Positions 47,119-58,476 of a DNA stretch of 64,000 bases are shown here, piece after piece. The notes under the pieces were generated by a model. That model worked only from the letters and a program-made list of their open reading frames with translations, was not told the origin of the DNA and ran no database searches. The position numbers and the translations under genes were made by a program. This DNA comes from Mucilaginibacter inviolabilis (GTDB lineage: Bacteria; Bacteroidota; Bacteroidia; Sphingobacteriales; Sphingobacteriaceae). Every line of letters begins with the position of its first letter. The stretch's first letter is position 1. Location: assembly GCF_011089895.1 (NCBI RefSeq), contig NZ_JAANAT010000001.1, positions 3,162,001 through 3,226,000 of the forward strand, read 5' to 3'.

Positions 47119-50100
47119 TTGAAAAAAATTGGACGAATAGCCCTAAAAACCATACTCTGGATAATTGCAAGTATCATTTTCCTGGTGCTGCTTATCGTTA
47201 TTCTGATACAGGTTCCTGCAGTGCAGAATTTTGCCAAGGATAAAGCGGTAAATTTTTTGCAGGGAAAAATCCACACCAAAGTACAAATAGGCCATATTAG
47301 CCTGGGCTTGCCTAAACTACTGGTATTAGAAAATGTTTATTTTGAAGATCAGAAAAAAGACACGCTGATTGCCGGCGAAAAATTAAAAGTAGATATCAGC
47401 CTGTTTAAATTATTTCACAATAAGGTAGAGATTAATGAGATCAACTTACAGGGTATCACAGCCAATGTAAACCGTGGAGCAGATAGTGTTTTCAATTTCG
47501 ATTATATCATCAAAGCTTTTGTGGGTGAGCAAAAAAAAGAGGTAAAACCCGAAGATACTACCTCAACGATGAAATTCTCATTGGATAAGATTAATCTTGA
47601 CCGTATCAATATCAAATACAAAGATAAGATCACCGGTAATGACGTTAAATTCCTGCTCGGGCATTTTGATACCCGGATCAAAGATTTTGATATGGATAAA
47701 ATGAAATTCACCATACCAAAAATCACACTATCTGATGTTAACGCGCGGGTTATCCAAACTCCAACCGGACCGCCTCCTGTTGATACAGCTACTACACCGC
47801 TCAATATGGATCTGAATTTGGGTGTTATTGATGTATCGAAGATCAAAGTTGATTACCAAAGCAGCGAGATGAGCGCCAATGTTAATCTGAACAAACTTTT
47901 GGTTGATATGGATAAGATCGATCTGAAGAAACAAAAAGTAGGTATTAAAAGTATCGAACTCAGTAATACCAATGCGGCATTGAGCCTGGCTAAACCCAAA
48001 ACGGTACAAAAAGCTATTGTAAAAGCTGCCAAAAAACTCGATACGCTGGTATCATCTCCACAAACATCTAAGTGGGCCGTTACTTTGGGTAAAGTAAATT
48101 TCACTAACGATAACATCAAATTTGATAACGAAGCACAAAAGGCCATACCCAAAGGACTTGATTTCGGTCATATGGACATTCGGAGCCTTAACGCCGAGGC
48201 GGAGAACATTTCTTATAACCCCGATACTATTTCAGGCAAGATCAACTCCTTCGCCTTTAGTGAAAAAAGCGGATTAAAAATCAATAAATTTCACACTGCT
48301 TTCTTTTACGGGCCAACCAATGCGTATATGAACGATCTATTGCTGGAAACCCCACAAACCGTTCTTCAAAAATCGGTACAGGTGCGTTATCCTTCTATTG
48401 ACGCTATCACCAAAAATATTGGCGCCCTGGGTGTCAACGCTAATTTAGATGGGAGTCGCCTCGGTTTAAAAGATGTACTGCTGCTGATGCCAACAATGGC
48501 TACTATGGAACCTTTTAAAAGTTCGCCTGGCGCGGTATTCAAAATAAATGGTAAAGTTAAAGGTCAGGTAAATAATCTGGATATCCCCAGCCTTGAAGTA
48601 AGTGGATTAGGTAGTACCTATATCAAAGCATCAGCCAAAATGAAAGGTCTGCCTGATGTGAATAAGGCTTATTTTGATATTAACATTGCCGATTTCACCA
48701 CCAGCAGCAGGGATATAGCCAAACTGGCTCCGGCGGGCAGCATCCCTCCTAATGTGAGCATTCCTGAAAAAATGAACCTGAAAGGTACATTCAAAGGCGG
48801 TATGACCAACTTTGATACCAAAATGCAATTGCGCTCCAGCTATGGCGCGGTTGACCTGGTTGCCGCCATGAAAAACGGCGAGCATAAAGGCAAGGAAATG
48901 TATACGGCTCACATCAAAGCTAATGACCTGAATGTGGGCGCGCTAACCAAGCAGCCGCAAATGGTTGGTAAAATAACCATGGATGCCAACCTGAAGGGTG
49001 TAAGTCTTGATCCTAAAAAAGCTAGCATACAGTTTAACGGCAACCTGACTAAAGCTTACGTGAAGGGTTATACTTACCAAAATTTGGTACTGAAAGGTAG
49101 TTCGGAAAATGGTAACTATACCGCCGTTGCCCGCATGAAGGACCCTAATATTAATTTCAGTCTGGATGCAAAGGCCTATTTAAATCGTAAATATCCATCA
49201 GTTAATGGAACGCTGCTGGTTGATAGCATTAACCTGCAAAAACTGAATTTTGTAAAGGACGATATGCGTTTTCACGGCAAAATGGTAGCCAATGTACCAA
49301 CCGCAGATCCTGATTACCTGAACGCCGATATATTGGCCACCGATCTGTTGGTGGTAAACAAAGGACAGCGTATACAACTGGATACGGTAAGCCTTAAATC
49401 GACAGCAAATGCCGATAGCAGTACCCTGCGTTTAAAAACCCCCATCATGACTGCCCATATGGCCGGCAAATACAAGCTTACTCAAATAGCCGATGCCCTG
49501 CAGGATGTGATCAATAAATATTTCAATACCGCTATAGCCGGCGGGCAGCAGGTGGCAGTGAAAAGTCAAAAGTCAAAAGTTAAAAGTCAAAAATCTAAGA
49601 CACCGCCGCCTGCCGTTAAACCAAAATATTCGCCACAACAATTTGTATTTGAGGCACATTTAGTAAAAACACCATTACTGACTCAATTTGTCCCTGACCT
49701 GAAACAGCTTGATCCGGTATTGCTGAATGGTAGCTTTAACAGTGAGTCGGGCGAATTAATAGTTAAAGGTTCCATCCCAAAAGTGGTTTATGGCACCAAT
49801 ACCGTTAACAATGCCAGGCTTGATATTAATACCAACAATAACGCGTTGAACTACAATTTGGCGGCTGACGAAATAAAAGTAGGCTCGTCTTTAGACCTGC
49901 TGTACACCAGTATATCTGGCAAAGCACAGGACAACAAACTTAACGTGAGTTTAGAGGTACGCGACGCGGCCAAAAAAGATCGCTACCGTCTTGCCGGGGT
50001 GTTTAGCGTTTTGCCGAATCAATACCAGTTCAGTTTTGCACAAGATGGCCTGCTGCTTGACTATATGCCCTGGGCCGTTAGCTCCGATAACTATCTGCAA

Positions 50101-52314
50101 TATGGTCCCAAAGGGATATTGGCACATAATTTCACTATTACCAATACCAACCAGGTACTCAGTATAAATAGTAACCCACAGGAATTTAACGCTCCCGTTA
50201 CTGTTAACTTTAATAATTTCCGAATCGAGGCCCTTACCAAAATTGCCAAACAAGATTCATTACTGGTTGGCGGTGTAATTGATGGCAAAGCCGAAATCAG
50301 CAATCTTGAAAAATCGCCCTTGTTTACCGCGGCTATTGATGTTAAGGATTTTAATTTCAAAGGTGATACGGTAGGCAATATAGCCGTTAAAGTAAACAAT
50401 CAAACCGAGAACGCTTATGCGGCCAGCATGAGCATTACAGGTAGGGGCAATCAGGTTGATCTCACAGGCACCTACTATACCAGCCCGGAAAGCCGGTTTG
50501 ATATGAACCTGAATATCGTCAATCTCAGCATGAAAAGCATTGAAGGTTTTAGTTTTGGCAGCCTGCGCAACTCTTCAGGTAACATCACGGGTCAGCTTAA
50601 GATAGCCGGTACCACCAGCGCGCCGGCCGTGCGCGGTGATATTCATTTTAACAAGGTTGGCTTTAATGTGGCTATGCTCAATTCCTACTTCCGTATGCCA
50701 CAGGAAAGCATCACCTTTAACGATGCGGGCATCCGTTTTAATGATTTCACCTTAGTTGATTCTACCGATAATAAAGCGGTTATCAGCGGTAGCATTTTCA
50801 CTAAAACCTATACGGATTTTGCTTTCGGTTTGGACATCAATGCCCGTAACTTCAGGGCCATGAACTCAACCCAGGCCGATAACAAGTTGTATTATGGCAA
50901 GTTATTCGTAGATACGCGTGTTAAAATAAGGGGCAACATGGACAAACCCGTTGTGGATGCCAACCTGACAGTAAACGAAAAAACGGATATGACAGTAGTG
51001 CTGCCCACTACCGATCCAAGTGTGGAAGACCGGAAAGGCGTAGTGGAATTTATTGATCAGAACGCGCCTAAATTAGATTCCATTTTACTGGCCAAACAAC
51101 TTGATTCGTTGAAAAAATCAAATGTGAAAGGGCTGGATGTATCCGCCACTATCAACGTAAATAAAAACGCCGCCTTTACCATTGTAATAGACGAAAGCAA
51201 CGGTGATGTGGTACACCTGAAAGGTGAAGCAAGCTTAAATGCAGCGATCGATCCAAGCGGTAAGATCAATTTAACCGGAACCTATGAGGTAAATTCAGGA
51301 TCTTATAACCTGTCTTACGCTACGGTAAAACGCAAGTTTAACTTTAAAAAAGGCAGTACCATTGTTTGGACGGGCGACCCAACCAGCGCTAATATTAATC
51401 TGACAGCTATTTATGTAGCCAATGTACCTCCCATTGATCTGGTTGAAAATCAACTAGGTTCAAGCGATAATTCTGTTCAATACAAGCAAAAATTACCATT
51501 CAACGTAAACCTGAGTCTTAAAAATCAACTGCTTACGCCAGATATCAGTTTTGACATTGTACTGCCTGATAGTTCTTATAATGTATCAAGCGAAGTAACC
51601 ACCAACGTTAATACACGTTTGGCTCAGGTAAGACAGGATCCTAATGAAATGAACAAGCAGGTACTGGGTGTATTGGTGTTAGGGCATTTTATTGGCGATA
51701 ACCCACTGCAAAGCCAGGGAGCCGGCTTTTCGGCCGAAGGGTTGGTGCGTAACAGCGTAAGCAGCTTGTTAAGCGACCAGCTTAATAAACTGGCCGGTAA
51801 CCTTATTGAAGGCGTTGATTTGAACTTTGGTTTAACGTCCGGCGAGGACTACTCATCCGGAACGGCTACCAACCGAACGGATTTGAATGTAGGATTATCC
51901 AAAAGGTTCCTGAACGACAGGCTTACGGTAACTGTAGGCAATAACTTTAACCTGGAAGGTAACCAGCAAGGCCAGAAAGCTACTAATATTGCGGGTGACG
52001 TATCTGTGAATTACAAATTAAGTAAAGATGGTCGCTATGCTCTGCGCGCTTATCGTCGCGATGAGTTTATTGTAATCCAGGGCCAGATTATTGAAACCGG
52101 TTTAGGGTTCACACTCACTGTTGATTACAATCGCTTCAGAGAAATATTCCGCAAGCGTACACAACAGGAACGAGAAATGCGCCGCAAATACCTGCAACAG
52201 GAAAAAGACAAGAAAAAAGCACAGGACGACGCCACCAATAAAGCTAATGACGCAGCAAAAACTGAGGAACAAAAAGAACAGGAAAAGAAAAAACAAACAA
52301 CTACCTCAAACTAA
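47119..52314 (+). CDS. tamB: TamB-like translocation/assembly module protein
   Basis: This is a 1731-residue envelope protein. One N-terminal signal anchor (residues 9-32, TILWIIASIIFLVLLIVILI) is followed by a very long beta-rich taco-like region, and the DUF490 domain occupies about residues 1300-1680 (SYNLSYATVKRKFNFKKGSTI, VLGVLVLGHFIGDN). The C-terminal 50 residues are a highly charged K/E/Q tail. TamB-type proteins bridge the inner and outer membranes and are implicated in lipid transport or barrel assembly. The start is TTG at 47119; no ATG fits ahead of the anchor. A 35-nt repeat tract encodes residues 815-826. The next gene is its lipoprotein partner, 4 nt on. Confidence 0.9.
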   Translation: MKKIGRIALKTILWIIASIIFLVLLIVILIQVPAVQNFAKDKAVNFLQGKIHTKVQIGHISLGLPKLLVLENVYFEDQKKDTLIAGEKLKVDISLFKLFHNKVEINEINLQGITANVNRGADSVFNFDYIIKAFVGEQKKEVKPEDTTSTMKFSLDKINLDRINIKYKDKITGNDVKFLLGHFDTRIKDFDMDKMKFTIPKITLSDVNARVIQTPTGPPPVDTATTPLNMDLNLGVIDVSKIKVDYQSSEMSANVNLNKLLVDMDKIDLKKQKVGIKSIELSNTNAALSLAKPKTVQKAIVKAAKKLDTLVSSPQTSKWAVTLGKVNFTNDNIKFDNEAQKAIPKGLDFGHMDIRSLNAEAENISYNPDTISGKINSFAFSEKSGLKINKFHTAFFYGPTNAYMNDLLLETPQTVLQKSVQVRYPSIDAITKNIGALGVNANLDGSRLGLKDVLLLMPTMATMEPFKSSPGAVFKINGKVKGQVNNLDIPSLEVSGLGSTYIKASAKMKGLPDVNKAYFDINIADFTTSSRDIAKLAPAGSIPPNVSIPEKMNLKGTFKGGMTNFDTKMQLRSSYGAVDLVAAMKNGEHKGKEMYTAHIKANDLNVGALTKQPQMVGKITMDANLKGVSLDPKKASIQFNGNLTKAYVKGYTYQNLVLKGSSENGNYTAVARMKDPNINFSLDAKAYLNRKYPSVNGTLLVDSINLQKLNFVKDDMRFHGKMVANVPTADPDYLNADILATDLLVVNKGQRIQLDTVSLKSTANADSSTLRLKTPIMTAHMAGKYKLTQIADALQDVINKYFNTAIAGGQQVAVKSQKSKVKSQKSKTPPPAVKPKYSPQQFVFEAHLVKTPLLTQFVPDLKQLDPVLLNGSFNSESGELIVKGSIPKVVYGTNTVNNARLDINTNNNALNYNLAADEIKVGSSLDLLYTSISGKAQDNKLNVSLEVRDAAKKDRYRLAGVFSVLPNQYQFSFAQDGLLLDYMPWAVSSDNYLQYGPKGILAHNFTITNTNQVLSINSNPQEFNAPVTVNFNNFRIEALTKIAKQDSLLVGGVIDGKAEISNLEKSPLFTAAIDVKDFNFKGDTVGNIAVKVNNQTENAYAASMSITGRGNQVDLTGTYYTSPESRFDMNLNIVNLSMKSIEGFSFGSLRNSSGNITGQLKIAGTTSAPAVRGDIHFNKVGFNVAMLNSYFRMPQESITFNDAGIRFNDFTLVDSTDNKAVISGSIFTKTYTDFAFGLDINARNFRAMNSTQADNKLYYGKLFVDTRVKIRGNMDKPVVDANLTVNEKTDMTVVLPTTDPSVEDRKGVVEFIDQNAPKLDSILLAKQLDSLKKSNVKGLDVSATINVNKNAAFTIVIDESNGDVVHLKGEASLNAAIDPSGKINLTGTYEVNSGSYNLSYATVKRKFNFKKGSTIVWTGDPTSANINLTAIYVANVPPIDLVENQLGSSDNSVQYKQKLPFNVNLSLKNQLLTPDISFDIVLPDSSYNVSSEVTTNVNTRLAQVRQDPNEMNKQVLGVLVLGHFIGDNPLQSQGAGFSAEGLVRNSVSSLLSDQLNKLAGNLIEGVDLNFGLTSGEDYSSGTATNRTDLNVGLSKRFLNDRLTVTVGNNFNLEGNQQGQKATNIAGDVSVNYKLSKDGRYALRAYRRDEFIVIQGQIIETGLGFTLTVDYNRFREIFRKRTQQEREMRRKYLQQEKDKKKAQDDATNKANDAAKTEEQKEQEKKKQTTTSN
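49561..49595 (+). repeat. Five 7-nt AAAAGTC units inside tamB
   Basis: AAAAGTC, AAAAGTC, AAAAGTT, AAAAGTC and AAAAATC run in tandem with a 7-nt period. Read in frame they give KSQKSKVKSQKSK, a lysine-rich linker before a PPPAVKP stretch. The word matches the style of the intergenic wordy repeats, so it may be an in-frame insertion of such DNA. Confidence 0.75.
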
Positions 52315-52318
52315 GCTT

Positions 52319-54580
52319 ATGAGCAAACACTTTAGATATATACTCATACTAACAGTTTTACTGAACGCCTGTAGCAATACCAAGTACCTGGCTTCTGGCC
52401 AGAAACTGTATACCGGTGGTGAAGTAAAAATTCAGGATAAGGATATTAAAAAAAGTGATGCCAAAGCTCTAAGCGAGGAATTACAGCCTTTGCTGCGCCC
52501 CAAACCCAATGGCGCTATACTGGGCTTAAGGGTTAAACTTTGGATTTATAATAAAACCCGCACAAAAAAAACCAAAGGTCTGGCTCATTGGCTCAATACC
52601 AAATTTGGCGAACCACCGGTTTTGATAAGTGCTGTTGATATGGAAAAAAACAGCAGTATATTACAAAACAGGTTACAGAACGAAAGTTATTTCCAGGCGC
52701 AGGTGAACGGCGATACAGTAACTACAAAAAAAACAGCCAAAGTAGTATATACCGCTCAACCCGGACCAGCCTATAAAATACGGAAAGTAATATTCCCGCC
52801 AGGTAGTGAAAGTATTGATACAGCTGTAACCGGCACTGCTGCGCAAACACTCCTAAAACCAGGAAATAATTATAACCTGGACGTGATCAAAAATGAACGT
52901 ATCCGTATTGATGCCAAACTAAAGGAAGAAGGTTTTTATTACTTCGCCCCCGAAAACCTCATCATGCGGGTTGACAGTACCATAGCCGGTCATCAGGTTG
53001 ATATCTTTGTGGCCATTAAACGCGATATTTCGGAGAGAGCACAAGAAATTTATACCATTAATAATATTTACGTATATCCAAGCTACTCCCTGCGCGATAC
53101 TTCATTAATGCTGGATAAAGCACAAAAATATCGCTGGTATAATATTGTGGAGAAACGAAAAACAGTGAACAGCTATATTTTTGCCAATACTGTCTTGCTG
53201 CGCCCCGGCGAAGTATATAACCGAACCGACCATAATAATTCACTAAACCGTTTTGTTAATCTTGGGCCGTACAAGTTTGTAAAGAACAGATTCGAGGATG
53301 TAACAGATTCCGCTAAACTGGATGTATATTATTTTTTAACACCCTATAAAAAGAAATCGTTACAACTGGAGTTATTAGGCCGTACCACATCGGCCAATTA
53401 TACCGGTACCCAGATAAACATTAACTGGCTTAACCGTAATGCCTTTAAAGGTGGCGAAGCTTTAAAAGTAACCTTGTTTGGTAGTACCGATGTACAGTTT
53501 GGGGGAAACAACAACGGTTTTAATGTTTACCAGGCAGGTATACAAACAACTTTATCATGGCCGCGCTTTATCAGCCCTTTTTATCCCAAGGCCGATAATG
53601 CCTATATCCCTCATACTAATGTTACCCTGGGATATACATTGGTCGATCGGCAAAAATTATACAGACTAAATTCCTTTAATGCCTCATTTGGTTATCAATG
53701 GAAAGAATCTGTCCATCGCTCTCATGAGTTAAACATTTTCAATTTCAACTTTGTCAACCCTCAGCATATATCACAGCTGTATCTGGATAGTATTAATAAC
53801 CCTAAAAACACTAACCCGGCTTTAAAACATGTTATTGATAAACAATTTATTTTTGGCCCAAGCTACGGATACACCTATACCAATACCACCGAGAATTATC
53901 GTACCAACACCTTTTACTATAATGGAAAAGTAAGTCTGTCAAACAATTTATATGGCATTATTTCCGGTGCTGATACCGTGAAAGGCAAAGTGAAACAAAT
54001 TTTCGGTGCCAACTTTAATCAGTACATAAAAATTGAGAATGAGATCAGGTTTTTTCATAAAACCGGGCCCAACAGCACATTTGCCAGCAGATTATTGGTA
54101 GGAGTTGGCCTCCCATATGGTAACTCAACCCAGCTGCCGTACAGTCAACAGTTTTTTATAGGCGGCCCTAACAGTCTGCGAGGTTTTCAGGCACGAACTA
54201 TAGGTCCGGGTTCTTATGTTGTAAAGGTGGCGGCTGGTAACTTTTTCCCTGATCAATCAGGCGATATCAAAATAGAAGCCAACCTGGAGTATCGGCCCAA
54301 ATTATTTAGTATAGTATATGGAGCGCTATTTGTTGATGCCGGTAATATATGGCTAAAAAACTCCAATGGTTTACAACCGGGTGCGGTTTTCACCAAAAAC
54401 TTTTTAAATGACATGGCCGTTGACGCAGGCTTTGGTTTACGTTTTGACCTATCGGTATTAGTATTACGTACCGATTTGGGTGTACCGCTTAGATACCCAT
54501 ACAACCGGCCAGGGAAAAAAGAATGGGATATGAACTTCCGCTACAGCGTATTTAACCTGGCCATTGGTTACCCATTTTAA
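52319..54580 (+). CDS. tamL: TamL-type BamA-family outer-membrane lipoprotein
   Basis: This 753-residue protein has a lipobox (LTVLLNACSNTKYLASG; Cys near residue 19), then POTRA-like repeats (AYKIRKVIFPPGS and similar) and a C-terminal Omp85 barrel (about 370-753), with the barrel motif QQFFIGGPNSLRGFQARTIG and a last strand FNLAIGYPF. Lipidated BamA relatives paired with TamB are known in Bacteroidota as TamL. The ATG at 52319 is chosen because the open frame before it overlaps tamB and lacks a signal. It probably forms the outer-membrane half of a TamB-TamL system. Confidence 0.85.
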   Translation: MSKHFRYILILTVLLNACSNTKYLASGQKLYTGGEVKIQDKDIKKSDAKALSEELQPLLRPKPNGAILGLRVKLWIYNKTRTKKTKGLAHWLNTKFGEPPVLISAVDMEKNSSILQNRLQNESYFQAQVNGDTVTTKKTAKVVYTAQPGPAYKIRKVIFPPGSESIDTAVTGTAAQTLLKPGNNYNLDVIKNERIRIDAKLKEEGFYYFAPENLIMRVDSTIAGHQVDIFVAIKRDISERAQEIYTINNIYVYPSYSLRDTSLMLDKAQKYRWYNIVEKRKTVNSYIFANTVLLRPGEVYNRTDHNNSLNRFVNLGPYKFVKNRFEDVTDSAKLDVYYFLTPYKKKSLQLELLGRTTSANYTGTQININWLNRNAFKGGEALKVTLFGSTDVQFGGNNNGFNVYQAGIQTTLSWPRFISPFYPKADNAYIPHTNVTLGYTLVDRQKLYRLNSFNASFGYQWKESVHRSHELNIFNFNFVNPQHISQLYLDSINNPKNTNPALKHVIDKQFIFGPSYGYTYTNTTENYRTNTFYYNGKVSLSNNLYGIISGADTVKGKVKQIFGANFNQYIKIENEIRFFHKTGPNSTFASRLLVGVGLPYGNSTQLPYSQQFFIGGPNSLRGFQARTIGPGSYVVKVAAGNFFPDQSGDIKIEANLEYRPKLFSIVYGALFVDAGNIWLKNSNGLQPGAVFTKNFLNDMAVDAGFGLRFDLSVLVLRTDLGVPLRYPYNRPGKKEWDMNFRYSVFNLAIGYPF

Positions 54581-54685
54581 TTATTGAGTTAGTGAATGGG
54601 TGATTTAGTGAATAAATGCTCACTTTTGTTTTTTTGTAATGGAGCTGTGGAATCACTAATTCACTAACTCAATAACTCACTAATT
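54581..54685. repeat. Long inverted wordy repeat after tamL
   Basis: The arms 54581-54605 and 54651-54675 are complementary at 23 of 25 positions. The words (TTATTGAGTTAGTGAAT and ATTCACTAACTCAATAA) belong to the family at 28261 and 32349. It begins right at the tamL stop and probably ends its transcript. Confidence 0.8.
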
Positions 54686-54690
54686 AAAAA

Positions 54691-55122
54691 ATGACATCTA
54701 TCCCCCTACAGATCATTGACCTACATGACGACGGTTTTCATCCACTGCTGGAAGTTGCCTTATTTGGTAAAGCCTTTATAGTAGTATTGGATACGGGAGC
54801 TTCCAAAACCGCCTTTGACCGCACAGCGCTTTTGGAGGCCAATGAAACCATGGCGGTATTAGCCAGCGACAGGCTCTCAACCGGATTGGGAACTAATACC
54901 ATGGAGTCATTCACGGCAATCATCAGTGGAATGCTGATAGGTGATATGACAATCGCCGACTTTGAGGTGGCTGTGCTTGATCTTTCCACCATTAATATAG
55001 CTTACAGTCAGATGGGACATCCGCAAGTATTGGGTGTATTGGGCGGAGATATATTGATGAAGTATAAAGCCGTTATTGATTATGGCAAACAAGTGTTGAA
55101 GCTAAAAAAGCCCCGTTTTTAA
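54691..55122 (+). CDS. Retropepsin-like aspartic protease family protein
   Basis: This 143-residue protein has one retropepsin half: the catalytic triad DTGAS at residues 34-38 within FIVVLDTGASKTAFDR, and the later hydrophobic-hydrophobic-glycine segment ILGGD-like VLGVLGGDILMKY near 113-125. Retroviral-type proteases act as dimers of such halves. There is no signal peptide or membrane helix, so it is cytosolic. Bacterial examples (the gag-asp family) are mostly uncharacterised, and the substrate is unknown. It is a single gene behind tamL with an AT-rich region after. Confidence 0.85.
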   Translation: MTSIPLQIIDLHDDGFHPLLEVALFGKAFIVVLDTGASKTAFDRTALLEANETMAVLASDRLSTGLGTNTMESFTAIISGMLIGDMTIADFEVAVLDLSTINIAYSQMGHPQVLGVLGGDILMKYKAVIDYGKQVLKLKKPRF

Positions 55123-55367
55123 TAATTCAAAGAAATCTCTCCATATTACCCCCTTCAATAGTTTCCTATTATTAAATAATATACTTTATTATTTTTTCAC
55201 CTCTTTATTGGAACTAAAAACCAACAATATAAATTAATAAAATTTTATAATATATATTTTAACAATATTATACTATATTAGTAAAACGTTTTATTAAATA
55301 AATTTTACCATATTTTAAAGCTAAATACCAGTTAATACATATTTAATAACCTATCAAAACGTAAAAC

Positions 55368-56114
55368 ATGAGAAACCTGTTTAAATTGCCTGCTTTATGG
55401 GCATGTGCATTGACCTGCACCATCTTTTCCTGCAAAAAATCAGAGAATACTGTACCGGATAATGCAGCAAGTAAAACATCCAACAAGATTACGGCTGCCG
55501 TTACACCTGTTGGCACTGTAGTTTACACCAGTAATGGGTATAAACTCACATTTACCAATAAAGAGGCTACTTTTGACGATCAGGAACGCCAAAACTTTGT
55601 GAATACTTTTTTTACTGTTTATCCGGCCATGGTAAACCGCTTTAATACTTCGGCCACCAAAAATGTTACGTTTGTGGTTGATCCAGCTTATAACGGCGTA
55701 GCTGCTACGTCAAATAATATTACCACATTTAGCCCGGCCTGGTTCAAAAACAATCCTGCCGATTATGATGTAGTAACCCATGAGGTAATGCATATTGTAC
55801 AGGCCTATCCCGGAGGTGTACCCGGATGGCTTACCGAAGGTATGGCAGATTATAGTCGTTATAAATTCGGCGTAAATAATGCCAATGCGGGCTGGTCGTT
55901 ACCGGCATGGTCATCATCACAAAACTACACGGATAGCTACAGAGTTACCGCCCGTTTTTTTGCCTGGCTGGAGCTGCATGTAAACAGTTCTATTTTAAAT
56001 AATTTAAATACAACCTGTCATAACGGTGGATATACCAGCAATACCTGGGTACAGCTTACCGGCAAAACGGTAGATCAGCTTTGGGCGCAATATTCCGCAA
56101 ATCCTGCTTTATAG
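55368..56114 (+). CDS. Basic-secretory-protein-type zinc metallopeptidase lipoprotein
   Basis: This 248-residue lipoprotein has a lipobox at LTCTIFSC (Cys22) followed by Lys-Lys. The domain from about residue 50 carries a zinc motif HEVMH at 138-142 and the later WLTEGMADYSRYKFG segment that supplies the third ligand region. The pattern matches the plant basic secretory protein (BSP) family found in plants and some bacteria, thought to be metallopeptidases. There is no clear physiological substrate. It may be surface-exposed. The AT-rich upstream region holds no obvious box. Confidence 0.8.
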   Translation: MRNLFKLPALWACALTCTIFSCKKSENTVPDNAASKTSNKITAAVTPVGTVVYTSNGYKLTFTNKEATFDDQERQNFVNTFFTVYPAMVNRFNTSATKNVTFVVDPAYNGVAATSNNITTFSPAWFKNNPADYDVVTHEVMHIVQAYPGGVPGWLTEGMADYSRYKFGVNNANAGWSLPAWSSSQNYTDSYRVTARFFAWLELHVNSSILNNLNTTCHNGGYTSNTWVQLTGKTVDQLWAQYSANPAL

Positions 56115-56143
56115 GCTACCTTTTATATAAATTATTAAACAAA

Positions 56144-56178
56144 AAAAGCGGTTGTTTCCTGATGAAACAACCGCTTTT
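56144..56178. terminator. Bidirectional terminator between BSP peptidase and gyrB
   Basis: Perfect 15-nt arms AAAAGCGGTTGTTTC (56144-56158) and its complement (56164-56178) have A/T tails on both sides. Confidence 0.88.
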
Positions 56179-56207
56179 AATTTTATAAGCTCCAAAGAGC
56201 GGGTATG

Positions 56208-58172
<1,965 letters not shown>

Positions 58173-58188
58173 TTAGTACAACAACCTT

Positions 58189-58196
58189 CAAAAATA
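58189..58196 (-). promoter_or_regulatory. -7 promoter box of gyrB
   Basis: The minus strand reads TATTTTTG, fitting TAnnTTTG, 22 nt upstream of the gyrB ATG. Confidence 0.45.
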
Positions 58197-58322
58197 CGAA
58201 ATTAACACGAGATTAACGATTAGTTGTTGATAAAAATGCAGGTGTGGAATACTGTACGATGTCTTTAATTCTTAAAAAAACAGTTCAAATAATATCAGAT
58301 TAGGATACTTGTAATGAAAGAT

Positions 58323-58330
58323 TATCTTTG
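58323..58330 (+). promoter_or_regulatory. -7 promoter box of OmpH/Skp-like gene
   Basis: TATCTTTG is a perfect TAnnTTTG box but is 146 nt upstream of the ATG, implying a long leader. A 14-nt palindrome lies within that leader. Confidence 0.45.
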
Positions 58331-58363
58331 TCAAAATTTTTACTTAAAAAAGATAAACCTTCG

Positions 58364-58377
58364 TGTGCAGCTGCACA
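58364..58377 (+). promoter_or_regulatory. 14-nt palindrome in leader of OmpH/Skp-like gene
   Basis: TGTGCAGCTGCACA is a perfect palindrome 33 nt after the -7 box, and a half-site TTGCACA recurs at about 58388-58394. It could be an operator or a short RNA hairpin. Confidence 0.4.
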
Positions 58378-58476
58378 AAACGTTATAATTGCACAAAGGA
58401 GTTTGATAAAGAATAAATAAAGGCGTAAAACTTAACGATCGCCAGCTAATAAAACACGAAAAAATCAATTAATTAG

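Noticed and set aside
52121..52318. 66-residue N-terminal extension of the TamL-type protein
   Set aside because: It overlaps tamB in another frame and would bury the clear lipoprotein signal that starts at 52319.
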